From Chryseobacterium cucumeris (GTDB taxonomy: Bacteria > Bacteroidota > Bacteroidia > Flavobacteriales > Weeksellaceae): a DNA stretch of 64,000 bases. The position numbers were made by a program, and so were the translations under genes. Shown piece by piece: positions 25,726 through 35,398 of this stretch; the first letter of the stretch is position 1, and each line of letters begins with the position of its first letter. The DNA lies in assembly GCF_016775705.1 (NCBI RefSeq), contig NZ_CP068760.1:992001-1056000 (forward strand). The letters are read 5' to 3'. Below the pieces are notes generated by a model. It was not told the origin of the DNA and made no database searches. It was given only the letters and a program-made list of their open reading frames with translations.

Positions 25726-26952
25726 ATGAACAGGTTTATTTTCAGAACATCAGTTTTAGCAGCAGCTACTCTAGCTGCATTTACTCTTTCTTCATGCCGT
25801 GATTCGGATAATGCCATGATGACGGATACGGCTTTTCAAAGAACTATTACTTTTGAAAACATTGTAACTCCCAAAGATTTTGTGCAAAGCGGAAGTTTTC
25901 AGGGAACGGGAACTCCTCCTGTTATTATGCCCGGACAATCGGTTTCTGTTACATTCAGTGCAGGAAAAGCACAGGCTTTAATGTTTGCTACGATGTACGG
26001 AGCTTCAAAAGACTGGTTTTTTGCGTCCCAACAGCCGGGTATCAAATTGTTTGATGCTAATGGAAATGCTATTACCGGAGATGTTTCTTCAAGCGTCCGG
26101 TTATGGGATAACGGAACCAAAAATGATACCACCGGACAAGCTGAAAACAAGCCTGTCATGCAGGTTCCTAATGTCAATGCTTCCCAGCTTATGAAACTCA
26201 ATCTCTCTTACAATGATGTAAGTTCGGAATTTACCCTCACGATTACCAATACATCCGGCGGAACGGCCAACGAAACTCCTTTTTCTCCAGGTGTATGGGC
26301 TGTTTCCAATTATAATGGCTCTCAACTTCTGAACAGTGCTCCGTTTTTTACTCCTGATGCTTTATCAAATCCTGAAATTACAGATATTGCTCAAATGGGA
26401 AATATAAGTAAAATGATGACGAAACTGAACGCAAACACAGGAATTATGACCGGGCTTTCTCCTGCCCTGGTGGTTGTGTACCGCGGCGATAAAAATCCAA
26501 TTTATGAATTAGGCAAATCAGACAGCGGAATAGGTCTGAAAGACATTGCACAGTTTGGAAACGTAACCAAGCTTCAAAATAGTCTGAAATCTCTATCTGA
26601 TGTGAAAGGTGTATATGTTGCGGGGAGTGCTCCTGTAGCACCGGGAAGCAAAGTAACAACAAGTTTTAATGCTGAGCCGGGCGATAAAATTGCCTACGTA
26701 ACAATGTTCGGATTTTCCAATGACTGGTTCTATGCCAATGAACAAAATATTGATGCGGATACTAAAGGTGACCTTAGTTCAAAAACTTCACTATTTGATT
26801 CCGGGACGGGCATTGACCAATATCCGGGAGCCGGAAATCATCAGGCTCTGTTTGGGGGAACTCCACAAAGTGAAAACATGAGCATTTCCAAAGTAGGAAC
26901 CCAATATCCTGTTCCTGCTGTACAGCATGTGATTAAAGTAACCATCAACTAA
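25726..26952 (+). CDS. Lipoprotein with two spondin-like domains
   Basis: A 408-aa lipoprotein (lipobox LSSC, Cys25). Two divergent spondin_N-like halves: residues about 36-200, with FQRTITFENIVTPKDF, APGQ/PGQSVSVTF and LMFATMYGASKDWFFA, and a second, starting about 295, with VAPGSKVTTSFNAEPGDKI and AYVTMFGFSNDWFYAN. The shared core (M-F/Y-G-x-S-x-D-W-F-x-A) marks the duplication. Spondin domains are calcium- and lipid/matrix-binding folds of animal F-spondin; bacterial versions are of unknown role. Self-standing gene with its own terminator. Confidence 0.85.
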   Translation: MNRFIFRTSVLAAATLAAFTLSSCRDSDNAMMTDTAFQRTITFENIVTPKDFVQSGSFQGTGTPPVIMPGQSVSVTFSAGKAQALMFATMYGASKDWFFASQQPGIKLFDANGNAITGDVSSSVRLWDNGTKNDTTGQAENKPVMQVPNVNASQLMKLNLSYNDVSSEFTLTITNTSGGTANETPFSPGVWAVSNYNGSQLLNSAPFFTPDALSNPEITDIAQMGNISKMMTKLNANTGIMTGLSPALVVVYRGDKNPIYELGKSDSGIGLKDIAQFGNVTKLQNSLKSLSDVKGVYVAGSAPVAPGSKVTTSFNAEPGDKIAYVTMFGFSNDWFYANEQNIDADTKGDLSSKTSLFDSGTGIDQYPGAGNHQALFGGTPQSENMSISKVGTQYPVPAVQHVIKVTIN

Positions 26953-26964
26953 TCTTCAGATAAG

Positions 26965-26996
26965 AAAAGGTCAGACAATACTGTTTGACCTTTTTT
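26965..26996 (+). terminator. Terminator of the spondin-domain gene
   Basis: A 9-bp stem (AAAAGGTCA / TGACCTTTT) with a 12-base loop and T run, 13 bases after the stop codon. Confidence 0.75.
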
Positions 26997-27033
26997 ATTA
27001 TGCTGTTCGGAAAATAAAAGTGTATCCGTTTTA

Positions 27034-27324
27034 TTATTGTTTCAGGGCTCCTTCCAGATATTGTTTTCCTCCTCCATTGGTAACGGTTATAAAGCCTTCA
27101 TAATGGCTTACCTTCACTCCCAGGTCGTTATTTATTTCTTTAAAATATCCAGCATTTTCTCTGTTATAGAACGTATCTCCCTGCCAGAGAAATTGTGCAG
27201 ACTGTCCTGTTTTGTTTTGAATTGTAAGAACTCCCAATGGATTTACCAATCCCCGTGATTTAATATCCACCACTGCACTTTCATTAGCAGCGAAATCTTT
27301 TGACAATACAATAACGTCATTCAT
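27034..27324 (-). CDS. Small hypothetical protein
   Basis: A 96-aa product with regular beta-strand-like alternation and no signal peptide or membrane segment (VLTIQNKTGQSAQFLWQGDTFYN, VSHYEGFITVTNGGGKQYLEG). It lacks cysteine and histidine clusters. No family recognised. Intergenic spacing and codon pattern support that it is real, but confidence is moderate; no ribosome site or promoter stands out. Confidence 0.55.
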   Translation of the reverse strand: MNDVIVLSKDFAANESAVVDIKSRGLVNPLGVLTIQNKTGQSAQFLWQGDTFYNRENAGYFKEINNDLGVKVSHYEGFITVTNGGGKQYLEGALKQ

Positions 27325-27440
27325 CTATCCTGTTTGGTTTTCAGTTAATTAAAAAAATGAAATAAGATTTTTTCATTACCCTGATACAAATATCCTGGTC
27401 CACTGCGACAAAACCTGACGTATTTGCTGAATAAAAATTA

Positions 27441-27471
27441 AAAGCCCAAACATATACTGTCTGGGCTTTTT
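27441..27471 (-). terminator. Terminator of the NRPS gene
   Basis: An 8-bp stem (AAAGCCCA / TGGGCTTT on the plus strand) with a 13-base loop, followed on the minus strand by A/T-rich DNA. It lies 14 bases past the synthetase stop codon. Confidence 0.7.
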
Positions 27472-27484
27472 CAATGATTCAATA

Positions 27485-30400
27485 CTATTCAACCGGAATT
27501 CCGAGATATTTTAAGTAGGAATCCAGCATTTTTTTATCAAATACCGGTTCCTGAATACCTGATCCCTCCAGATACTGAATAACATTGGAACAATCCCATA
27601 TATAAGTATTCTGGTAAAGTTCTACAGTAGATAAGCCTTCATGCATATTGTCCCTGAAAAGACTTGTCAATGGATACAATCGGTTTTTACTGTCATCTTC
27701 CCACTGCTTTCTCCATTCTTTATAAGGAAGATCTTTGAGTGTAAAAGGATAATATTTCTTCATGAGCCCAAAGAAATCTTCTAAAGTAAGATTGGTTTCA
27801 GGACGTGCAATCAGATTGAATTTTTTGCCTATCGCATCTTTATTTTTTGTAATATGAGCCATGGCTTTGGTCATATAATCTACAGTGATAAGACCTTCTC
27901 TAAGCTCTGTAAGTGCCGGGTAAGATTTGAACTCTATACAGTTTTTCACCAATCCGGACCACCATTGGTAAGAAGCACTTGCTCCTGTTTCGCTGTGGCA
28001 CATGGCATATCCGAGACGGTAAGTAATCAATGGCAGTCCTTCTTTTGCTGCTAAATCGGCAACCGCTTCCATCACCCATTTACTTCTTACGTATCCGATA
28101 TCTTTACTTACAGACATCAGGTTCTGCTCAATATCATCCGATTCAAGCATTACCGTTTTTCCTGTAAATATATGCCCCCAGCTGTATACGGAAATGGTTG
28201 ACAGCAAGGCGAGACATTTTGTTCTTTCTGCTCCTGCCAGTTTTATGACTTCCCTTAGTCCTTCTACATTGGGAGCTTTCATATAGGAATAGGGTTCTAT
28301 AAAGTTCACGGAACTTCCGGAATGATAAATCAGATCGGTTTGCCTGGCAAGCTTTGTAAATGTTTCTTGAGACAATCCTAAGGATGGCAGGGTCAGGTCT
28401 CCGATAACAGGAATGATCCGTGATTTCTGTTCCGGATTCTGTGGAATATGGTATTGTTTAAAGCATTTGTCAATCTTTTCCATCGCATAGAACTCATCCT
28501 GAGCTCTTACAAGGCAGTAAATATCAGCATTTGTAGTATCCAGAAGTTCCTGCAACAGGTGAATTCCTACAAATCCTGTAGCTCCCGTTAAAAATATAGC
28601 GGCAGGATTTTCCACCTGCTGACGATCAAATCCGCCGGCAAAAACAGTTCCGGGAGCGAGATACACATCTTTCTGAAGTTCTACATAGGGCTCTACATCT
28701 TCCACGGGGATAGCTTCTCTGGTTTCTCCGGATCTCTCAATAAGAACTTCCGACAGCTGCTGCAGTGCCGGATACTGATAGATATCCCGCAGATACACCT
28801 TCACATCCAGCTTTCTTTGTAAAGCTACTGCAACAACTGCAACCAGCAGTGAGTTTCCTCCGATATCAAAAAAATTATCTGTAATATTAATAACAGGCCG
28901 CTCCAATGCAGACGACCAGACATCTGTAATAATTCTCTCTGTCTCGTTAGTTGGCGGTTCAGATGAAACCAATTCTTTTACTTCTTTATCGGCCAGATTT
29001 TTTAATACCTGAATATCTGTTTTACCATTTGCTGTTAACGGGATTTTATCTATAAAAATAATCTGTGCAGGAACCATATACCCTGGAAGTTCTGCCTTGA
29101 GAGCATTCCGGATTGATGAAATATCTGTTGTCACGTGGGGTTTTAATACAACAAAAGCAATCAGGTATTTGGTACTTCCTTCCGTTTCCTTACCAATAAC
29201 CACAGCTTCTTTAATATTTTCCTGCCGGATCAGTGAACGTTCTATCTCCCCAAGTTCAACCCTGAATCCCCGGATTTTTACCTGATTATCAATTCTTCCT
29301 AAGAATTCAATCTCACCATCCGGTTTCCATCTGGCCAGGTCTCCCGTACGGTACAGTTTTTCTTTTTCATTGAATGGGTTGGTAATAAATTTAGCATCCG
29401 TAAGTTCTTTATTATTAAGATACCCTTTTGCTAAAAGATTTCCTCCAATACAGAGTTCTCCAACAGCTCCTACGGGCAGCAATTCCTTGTTTTCACCTAA
29501 AATATAGGCTTTTGCATTGGCAATGGGTCTGCCAATAGATGAAACATATTTCCCGTTAATATCTTTCACTTTTTTATAAGTAGCGTATACGGTACATTCT
29601 GTGGGACCATAATAATCCACCAGCTCATAGCTTAATTCTGAAGTAAGTACCGGCTTTAGCTTCTCACCTGCTGTAAAGAGATATTTGAGCTTCAGGTCAT
29701 TATAATTGCGGGTAATATCCACTACAGAAGGAGCCAGAACAGTAGGCACAAAGCCATGGGTAATATGATTTTTTCTGTAGTAATCTACCAACGCCTGAGC
29801 TTCTGTTCTATCCTCATTGTCTGCAATAAAAACCGTTGCACCTGAAGTAAGGGCCGACCATATTTCCCACACAGAAATGTCAAATGCCAATCCCGCCACA
29901 AGAGTCAGTTTTGAACTGTGATCCACATGAAAATGATGGTTGTGCCATGTTACCAGATGTTGTATGGCCTGATGGCTAATCATTACACCTTTGGGTTTAC
30001 CCGTCGAGCCTGAAGTATAAATGGTATATGCAAGGGCATTCTGATGGATATTAATTCCTGGATATTCTGATGATAACTGATTAAGATTCTCCATATTGCT
30101 CAGACCAAATACTTTTACCTTTTCGGTTTCTGATAAAAGTTCTCCAAGAATTTGATTGGTAATGATAAGATCAGCAGTGGTGTCGGAAAGAATATATTCT
30201 ACTCTTTTGACAGGATAAGCAGGGTCGATCGGAACATAGGCTGCACCTGTTTTGATAACTCCAAGTACAGCAATGATCCATTCTAAAGAGCGGTCCAGCC
30301 AGATGGGAACATATTTTCCTTCTTTGATACCATGGCTCAGTAATAAGTTGGCTACCTGATTGCTTCTCTGATCCAACTCTCCATACGTAATCTTCTGATT

Positions 30401-30592
30401 CTGATAAACCGCAGCAGTCTTATCAGGATGAAGGATTACCTGTTTCCGGAAAAGAGATTCCAGGGTTTCTTCATGATGATAATCCCAACTGGTTTTATTA
30501 AATCCGTTGAGCAATTTTTCTCTGTCTTCAGAAGACAGTAATACCGCTGAACCTATCGATAAGGTTCCTGATGAGGGAATTGTGTTTGACAT
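27485..30592 (-). CDS. Stand-alone A-T-R nonribosomal peptide synthetase
   Basis: A 1035-aa synthetase with one module. Adenylation domain, about residues 45-535: A3 YTSGSTGKPKG, A5 YYGPTECTVYATY, A7 YRTGDLARWKPDGEIEFLGR, A8 QVKIRGFRVELGEIE, A10 PLTANGKTD. Carrier domain: DNFFDIGGNSLL with the phosphopantetheine Ser581. Reductase domain, about 660-1035: GATGFVGIHLLQELL and the YVRSKWVMEA catalytic Tyr/Lys. No condensation domain. Expected chemistry: activate one amino or related acid, tether it and release it as an aldehyde by NAD(P)H reduction. By hand alignment to GrsA the specificity residues read D-I-W-F-F-A-Y-V-Y-K, which match no code I know. It is isolated: no transporter or tailoring gene adjoins it. 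Confidence 0.9.
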   Translation of the reverse strand: MSNTIPSSGTLSIGSAVLLSSEDREKLLNGFNKTSWDYHHEETLESLFRKQVILHPDKTAAVYQNQKITYGELDQRSNQVANLLLSHGIKEGKYVPIWLDRSLEWIIAVLGVIKTGAAYVPIDPAYPVKRVEYILSDTTADLIITNQILGELLSETEKVKVFGLSNMENLNQLSSEYPGINIHQNALAYTIYTSGSTGKPKGVMISHQAIQHLVTWHNHHFHVDHSSKLTLVAGLAFDISVWEIWSALTSGATVFIADNEDRTEAQALVDYYRKNHITHGFVPTVLAPSVVDITRNYNDLKLKYLFTAGEKLKPVLTSELSYELVDYYGPTECTVYATYKKVKDINGKYVSSIGRPIANAKAYILGENKELLPVGAVGELCIGGNLLAKGYLNNKELTDAKFITNPFNEKEKLYRTGDLARWKPDGEIEFLGRIDNQVKIRGFRVELGEIERSLIRQENIKEAVVIGKETEGSTKYLIAFVVLKPHVTTDISSIRNALKAELPGYMVPAQIIFIDKIPLTANGKTDIQVLKNLADKEVKELVSSEPPTNETERIITDVWSSALERPVINITDNFFDIGGNSLLVAVVAVALQRKLDVKVYLRDIYQYPALQQLSEVLIERSGETREAIPVEDVEPYVELQKDVYLAPGTVFAGGFDRQQVENPAAIFLTGATGFVGIHLLQELLDTTNADIYCLVRAQDEFYAMEKIDKCFKQYHIPQNPEQKSRIIPVIGDLTLPSLGLSQETFTKLARQTDLIYHSGSSVNFIEPYSYMKAPNVEGLREVIKLAGAERTKCLALLSTISVYSWGHIFTGKTVMLESDDIEQNLMSVSKDIGYVRSKWVMEAVADLAAKEGLPLITYRLGYAMCHSETGASASYQWWSGLVKNCIEFKSYPALTELREGLITVDYMTKAMAHITKNKDAIGKKFNLIARPETNLTLEDFFGLMKKYYPFTLKDLPYKEWRKQWEDDSKNRLYPLTSLFRDNMHEGLSTVELYQNTYIWDCSNVIQYLEGSGIQEPVFDKKMLDSYLKYLGIPVE

Positions 30593-31032
30593 AATAATTT
30601 GATTTGGATTGGTTTAAAAATTTGTGAGTGGAGTTTCAACTATAGAAAGCATTTAAAAAGTAAAGACATGAGGAATAACCACCGTTTATTTACTACATGT
30701 GTTTTCTTTATTCGTTTCTCAAAACTGGATGATACAGGTTATACACCGACCTCTGTATGAGTGGATCGGCATTCTGCATTCAAACGTTATGTATTTATTC
30801 AAAAAGAAGTAAGAATATATTTCTTCTATCCTTATAAATGAGGTACGCTTTCTATGCAGTATTTATGAATTTGACTTCCATAATATGATATTATAAATAA
30901 TTTGGTAATCAAACTTAACATAATATTTCAACCTATGTGTTACATAATTCCTATGTTAAACTCACAGGTAAGAATTAAACTTATGAAAATAAAACTTAGT
31001 ATTTAGTTTTAAATCAACGAAATAGAATAAAA
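30593..31032. other. 440-base intergenic region between NRPS and yifB
   Basis: No coding region I can support. It must hold the NRPS promoter (minus strand). It contains an inverted pair TTAACATA (30915-30922) and TATGTTAA (30952-30959), 29 bases apart, close to a second CCTATGTG element; they could be an operator but this is weak. Nothing resembles a tRNA, a riboswitch or a transposon remnant. Confidence 0.35.
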
Positions 31033-32568
31033 TCAACCATTCCAGAATTCACGGTCCAGACTTCTGTATTGTATAGCTTCAGAAATATGATGTGACAGGA
31101 TATTTTCAGATCCTTCAAGATCGGCTATTGTTCTGGCAACTTTAAGGATCCTGTCATAAGCCCTTGCCGAAAGATTGAGTTTTTCCATAGCTAATTTGAT
31201 AAGACCGAAAGAGGCTTCGTCCAGTTCACAATACGCTTCAATTTCCTTAGGTCCTATTTGCGCATTACTGCTGATATTGAGGTTTTGATATCTTTTATTC
31301 TGAATATCTCTTGCTTTCAGTACACGGTCTCTGATATCTTTACTCTTTTCACCTTTTCTTTTTTCGGAAAGCTGTTCAAATTCTACTTTCTGAACTTCAA
31401 TATGAATGTCTATTCTATCTAAAAGAGGGCCTGAGAGTTTGTTCATGTACCGCTGCATTTCGTAAACAGATGAGGTATTATTAGGATCATCGGGAAAAAA
31501 CCCGCTTGGGCTGGGGTTCATAGAAGCTACCAGCATAAAACTTGCCGGATAGTTTACAGTAAATCTGGCTCTTGAAATCGTTACTTCACGATCTTCCAAA
31601 GGCTGTCTCATGACTTCCAGCACCGTTCTTTTAAATTCGGGCATTTCGTCCAGAAACAAAACTCCGTTATGAGCAAGAGAGATTTCTCCTGGTTGTGGAT
31701 AACTTCCTCCTCCTACCAGAGCAACATCTGAAATAGTATGATGTGGAGATCTGAAGGGACGAACAGTCATCAATGATGTTTCTGTTCCTATTTTCCCGGC
31801 TACAGAGTGAATTTTTGTTGTTTCCAGCGCTTCTTTCAATGTCAGAGGAGGTAAAATACTGGGAACTCTTTTGGCCAGCATTGTTTTCCCACTTCCCGGC
31901 GGGCCGATCAGAATAATATTATGTCCACCTGCTGCTGCCACTTCCATAGCTCTTTTGGCTGTTTCCTGGCCTTTAACTTCAGAGAAATCAAAAGGAAAAT
32001 TATTGATCTTTTCATGAAATTCTTTTCGGGTATCCAATGTCACTTTTTCAAGCGCTTTTCCTTCGTTGAAAAAATCGATAACCTCTCTGATATTTTCTAC
32101 TCCGTACACATCGAGGTCATTTACAATGGCTGCTTCTCTGGCATTTTGTTTTGGAAGAATGATTCCTTTAAACCCTTCTTCCCTGGCCTGGATCGCAATG
32201 GGCAAAACACCTTTAATCGGCTGTAAACTTCCGTCCAGGGAAAGTTCTCCCATAATAATAAAGTCTTTAACGTTCTCTGCCAATATCTGATCTGAGGCGG
32301 TTAGGATGCCAATAGCAATACTGAGATCATAAGCAGAGCCTTCTTTTCTAAGATCTGCAGGAGCCATATTAATGGTAATTTTCTTTCCGGGAATTTTAAA
32401 TCCTACATTTTTCAATGCTGCAGAAATCCTGTAACTGCTTTCTTTAATAGCATTATCAGGAAGCCCCACAAGATGGTATCCTACCCCTCCGGTATCTACA
32501 TTCACTTCAATAGTAATTGTCTGTGCAGCCACTCCATGAATGGCACTTCCATAAATTTTGATCAGCAT
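31033..32568 (-). CDS. YifB/ComM family Mg-chelatase-like AAA+ ATPase
   Basis: A 511-aa protein. N-terminal Lon-protease-like domain (MAPADLRKEGSAYDLSIAIG) is followed by a Mg-chelatase-type AAA+ module: Walker A IGPPGSGKTMLAKR, Walker B NGVLFLDEMPEF, and the sensor and C-terminal helical lid (LNLSARAYDRILKVARTIADL). In Haemophilus and Vibrio the ComM orthologue drives branch migration during transformation; dprA elsewhere in this window fits natural competence. Full length. The upstream 452 bases carry no gene. Confidence 0.93.
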   Translation of the reverse strand: MLIKIYGSAIHGVAAQTITIEVNVDTGGVGYHLVGLPDNAIKESSYRISAALKNVGFKIPGKKITINMAPADLRKEGSAYDLSIAIGILTASDQILAENVKDFIIMGELSLDGSLQPIKGVLPIAIQAREEGFKGIILPKQNAREAAIVNDLDVYGVENIREVIDFFNEGKALEKVTLDTRKEFHEKINNFPFDFSEVKGQETAKRAMEVAAAGGHNIILIGPPGSGKTMLAKRVPSILPPLTLKEALETTKIHSVAGKIGTETSLMTVRPFRSPHHTISDVALVGGGSYPQPGEISLAHNGVLFLDEMPEFKRTVLEVMRQPLEDREVTISRARFTVNYPASFMLVASMNPSPSGFFPDDPNNTSSVYEMQRYMNKLSGPLLDRIDIHIEVQKVEFEQLSEKRKGEKSKDIRDRVLKARDIQNKRYQNLNISSNAQIGPKEIEAYCELDEASFGLIKLAMEKLNLSARAYDRILKVARTIADLEGSENILSHHISEAIQYRSLDREFWNG

Positions 32569-33020
32569 GGTGTGTTTTTGAAGTAAAAGTAATGAATATA
32601 CTATTTTGAAAATCCGGGTTTTATATTAACAGTATTCTAGCCAGACAGATATTTAAAAAAAGATTTTAAGAAAACAGATCCTCAGATATTTTTGTAGAAG
32701 CACGATGATGATAATAAAAAAACCGGTACAAATTTCTTTGTACCGACTCAACCATTATTAAAAACTAACGAAAAAGATTATGCCATCTGAATTACTGAAC
32801 ATTAAGTGTAAGTCAGGAAGCGGATGCCGGAAAGAGGAAATTCCTTTTTGGGGTAATTATGATCGTCATTAGATTAACAAGGATGAAAATGTATCTATGA
32901 GCGTAAAGTATTAAAATAAATCACTTCAGTTCTTCTTCAATACAAGGAACATCCCTCCACAGACATCCAATCTTCCTTCCCACAATCAATATTTTAGCAT
33001 CTTCAGATTTTATAATCCTA
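32569..33020. other. Gene-free stretch with a minus-strand terminator
   Basis: No gene is supported in 452 bases. 32724-32745 is a perfect 9-bp hairpin (CGGTACAAA / TTTGTACCG, 4-base loop). On the minus strand it runs directly into a T run. It is the likely terminator of the sorting-domain gene 33021-33983 and implies a 3' untranslated tail of about 275 bases. Confidence 0.55.
32716..32745 (-). terminator. Terminator with long 3' tail for the 33021-33983 gene
   Basis: A 9-bp perfect stem with a four-base loop, followed on the minus strand by seven Ts. The 275 bases between stop codon and stem are unusual for this window, where other terminators sit within 30 bases of the stop. Confidence 0.75.
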
Positions 33021-33983
33021 TTATTTTTTTATAAATCTGTTTTTATATTCTGTTCCGTCTGTGCTTCTGGAAACAATGATATAATTTCCGGGTACCAGAC
33101 TGCTTACATCAATCGGCTGATTATATCTGTGGTCATTTTTCTTCAGAACAAGTTTCCCGGACATATCTATAATGATAACTTCTTTATAGATTTTATCAGA
33201 TTCTTTCCCGATATAAAGGTGCTGCGCGGTAGGATTAGGATAAATTCTCAGATTATTATCTTTAATTTTTGTCTCTCCAGTTCCCAGATTGCTGCAGAAT
33301 TCCCAATCTCCGAAAGTCACTTCAACAAAAGCAAACGGATCTAACATCTGGCACTGATCCGGACAATATTCCGTACATGCATAAAATCCGTATTTCCCCG
33401 AGCTTGTTGCAACATAAGTATCACCTACCACGCCAGCGATGATACAAGGATCTCCTGCTACCGGCGGATTGCTCCCTGGCACACATTTGAACCAGGTATG
33501 CTTGCCATACACTAAAGGAAATATATTGTCAAACTGTACAGAAGCTCCGTTGCAGACCTTCACTGTTCCCATATTTTCTTCATAGGTGCCCGGTGTATAA
33601 GTAGTCATCATTGCCGGCAGCCCATATACAAAGCCATCTGCAAATGCTGTAGGACTTTCCGCTGTACAGTCGCCTTGGGAAACAACTACCTTAAAATAAT
33701 TCAGCTGGTCATTGCCACTAATGGTTAACTGTTGTGATGTCGCTCCCGGAATGGCTACCCATGGGTTGTTATTAGGGGTTTGCCAGGTCCATTCCTGTTT
33801 ATACCACTGATAACTTGCGTAAGTCTGTGTCGTGGAAAGAACTTCATCTTCCGTATCACAGAATAAGATCGTTCCCGGATATTTTTGTCCGAGTCTCGCA
33901 CTGGTAATTGTAGGCGTGCACTGTGCTTTTATATCCAAAATGGAGAATAATAAAACCACAAAAAAGATTAGTTTTGTTTTCAT
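33021..33983 (-). CDS. Secreted protein with T9SS type A sorting domain
   Basis: A 320-aa protein with signal peptide (about 1-20, ending DIKAQ). The body has eight or more cysteines (CTPTITSARLG, LFCDTED, GDCTAESP, CNGAS, CVPGS, CTEYCPDQCQ), suggesting disulphide-stabilised PKD/Ig-like folds; segments such as YASYQWYKQEW and AIPGATSQQLTISG are typical of bacterial Ig-like domains. The last 75 residues are a sorting domain (LRIYPNPTAQHLYI, VIIIDMSGKLVLKK, PGNYIIVSRS, ending FIKK). Exported and probably anchored at the surface. It is next to the sigma/anti-sigma-like pair on the same strand. Confidence 0.88.
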   Translation of the reverse strand: MKTKLIFFVVLLFSILDIKAQCTPTITSARLGQKYPGTILFCDTEDEVLSTTQTYASYQWYKQEWTWQTPNNNPWVAIPGATSQQLTISGNDQLNYFKVVVSQGDCTAESPTAFADGFVYGLPAMMTTYTPGTYEENMGTVKVCNGASVQFDNIFPLVYGKHTWFKCVPGSNPPVAGDPCIIAGVVGDTYVATSSGKYGFYACTEYCPDQCQMLDPFAFVEVTFGDWEFCSNLGTGETKIKDNNLRIYPNPTAQHLYIGKESDKIYKEVIIIDMSGKLVLKKNDHRYNQPIDVSSLVPGNYIIVSRSTDGTEYKNRFIKK

Positions 33984-34021
33984 ATATCAATTATTAAGTT
34001 TGGTGTTTTAAATTGGCTGCA

Positions 34022-35398
34022 TTAATCCAGCAGCACTCTGATTCCGAATTTCATATTAAAATGAAGGGGCTTTTCTTTATAAATGGTATTCGGAGCATTC
34101 TCTTCTTTAAAGTGATATCCTATTCCCGGTTCTGCATAAATTCCAACCTTGTCAATGAGCTTCACCTGCAGGCCTGCTGCCGCATTAACAGAAAACTGGA
34201 AAGGTTTTGGCTCCAGACGTTCCTTTGAGGATTCCTTTATTTCATCATTCACAACATACGTTGTTGTAATATTTCCTGCTATCGGTTTTTCTACCAGGGC
34301 CCCGCCTGTAACATATCCTGTGAATCTTCCTTTTTGAATGACATTATAATTAACCTGTACCGGAATTCCCAGATAATGAACCGTCTGATCTCCTTTAATA
34401 TAATTGTTGTCACTTCCGGAATGCAGTTCAGAAGACAGCTTGGTATAATTCAGTCCTGTTCCTATTCCCCATCTTTTCCCCAAATTATAGTATACAGAAA
34501 GGCCAAATGTAACCGGCACTTTATGTCTGATTCTTGCTTCTACCGGCTGACTTTGATTGGCCAGTAGTATAGCCGTAAGAGGATCATCATGATATTCGGA
34601 AGTCGTCCATACCTGCTCAACGTTCATCGCTTTTCCTGTGATTGAAGCATAGCCGGGAAACTGCTGTTCTGCAGAATTGGAAGCCATATTGCCTGTAAGC
34701 ATACCCAGCATCCATGATTTTTTGTCTCTGGATTTTCTGGTATGATGGGTTGCATTTCCTGCATATACTTCTTTTATTTTTTCCTGCTTAAAAAGAACCT
34801 CATCATTTTTATTTTCCACAACCTGCTCTTTCGCTGTATCATCAACAGGAGATAATTTCTGAGCGATCTTACTTTCCTGCTGAAAAGATTCTGAAGCCGT
34901 TGGCAGTTTAATTATATCCTTTAGCTCATTTTTCCTTACGGGTTCAAAATATTTTCGGGTCTGTTCTTTCAACCAAGGTCCGGTATTCACTATATTTTCA
35001 GCTAATGGAGCTTCTGACACCGATGTCATTTCTTCTGCTGAAGCATGTTCGGCCCGTACAGGTTTTAAAGATTTTTTTTCTTTCTGCACGTTTGTCTGTC
35101 TCTGAGACAGCATTGTCTCTGTATCATTCTGTGGCCATAATTTTGTCAGCAAAAGCAGCAATGCAATAGCAGCAGCAATTCCTCCGATACGATAAAACAG
35201 GGATTTTTGCCCTCTGCCGGCTATCTTTTCTGCCTTTTCCGCTCCACCTTCATTCATTTCAGGAATAAATCCGGGAATACTGGTATTGTCTTCTCCCGAG
35301 AATAATTCATCTCTGATGTCATCCCACAATCCTTCCGGAACGTCCTCTTCATGGTCATCCATTCTGCTTCGCAGACTATTTAGCCATTCGTTATTCAT
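34022..35398 (-). CDS. Inner-membrane-anchored outer-membrane beta-barrel fusion, ECF-sigma partner
   Basis: A 458-aa protein with an unusual layout. Residues 1-70 are acidic and cytoplasmic (EWLNSLRSRMDDHEEDVPEG) and resemble an anti-sigma/FecR-like N-terminus. Residues 71-88 form a single membrane helix (IGGIAAAIALLLLLTKLW). A periplasmic linker rich in Lys, Glu and Thr follows (about 90-270), then a C-terminal domain of amphipathic strands (about 290-458) with GLSVYYNLGKRWGIGTGLNY and IGYHF, typical of PF13568-type outer-membrane barrels. Its ATG overlaps the sigma factor stop by 8 bases. A trans-envelope signalling role is inference. Confidence 0.82.
   Translation of the reverse strand: MNNEWLNSLRSRMDDHEEDVPEGLWDDIRDELFSGEDNTSIPGFIPEMNEGGAEKAEKIAGRGQKSLFYRIGGIAAAIALLLLLTKLWPQNDTETMLSQRQTNVQKEKKSLKPVRAEHASAEEMTSVSEAPLAENIVNTGPWLKEQTRKYFEPVRKNELKDIIKLPTASESFQQESKIAQKLSPVDDTAKEQVVENKNDEVLFKQEKIKEVYAGNATHHTRKSRDKKSWMLGMLTGNMASNSAEQQFPGYASITGKAMNVEQVWTTSEYHDDPLTAILLANQSQPVEARIRHKVPVTFGLSVYYNLGKRWGIGTGLNYTKLSSELHSGSDNNYIKGDQTVHYLGIPVQVNYNVIQKGRFTGYVTGGALVEKPIAGNITTTYVVNDEIKESSKERLEPKPFQFSVNAAAGLQVKLIDKVGIYAEPGIGYHFKEENAPNTIYKEKPLHFNMKFGIRVLLD

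Noticed and set aside
27485..30592. Carboxylic acid reductase (CAR) instead of NRPS
   Set aside because: The A-T-R layout is shared, but the A-domain motifs (A3-A10 and the amino acid pocket Asp) are those of amino-acid-type NRPS modules rather than the fatty/aryl acid CAR type, and the length is shorter.
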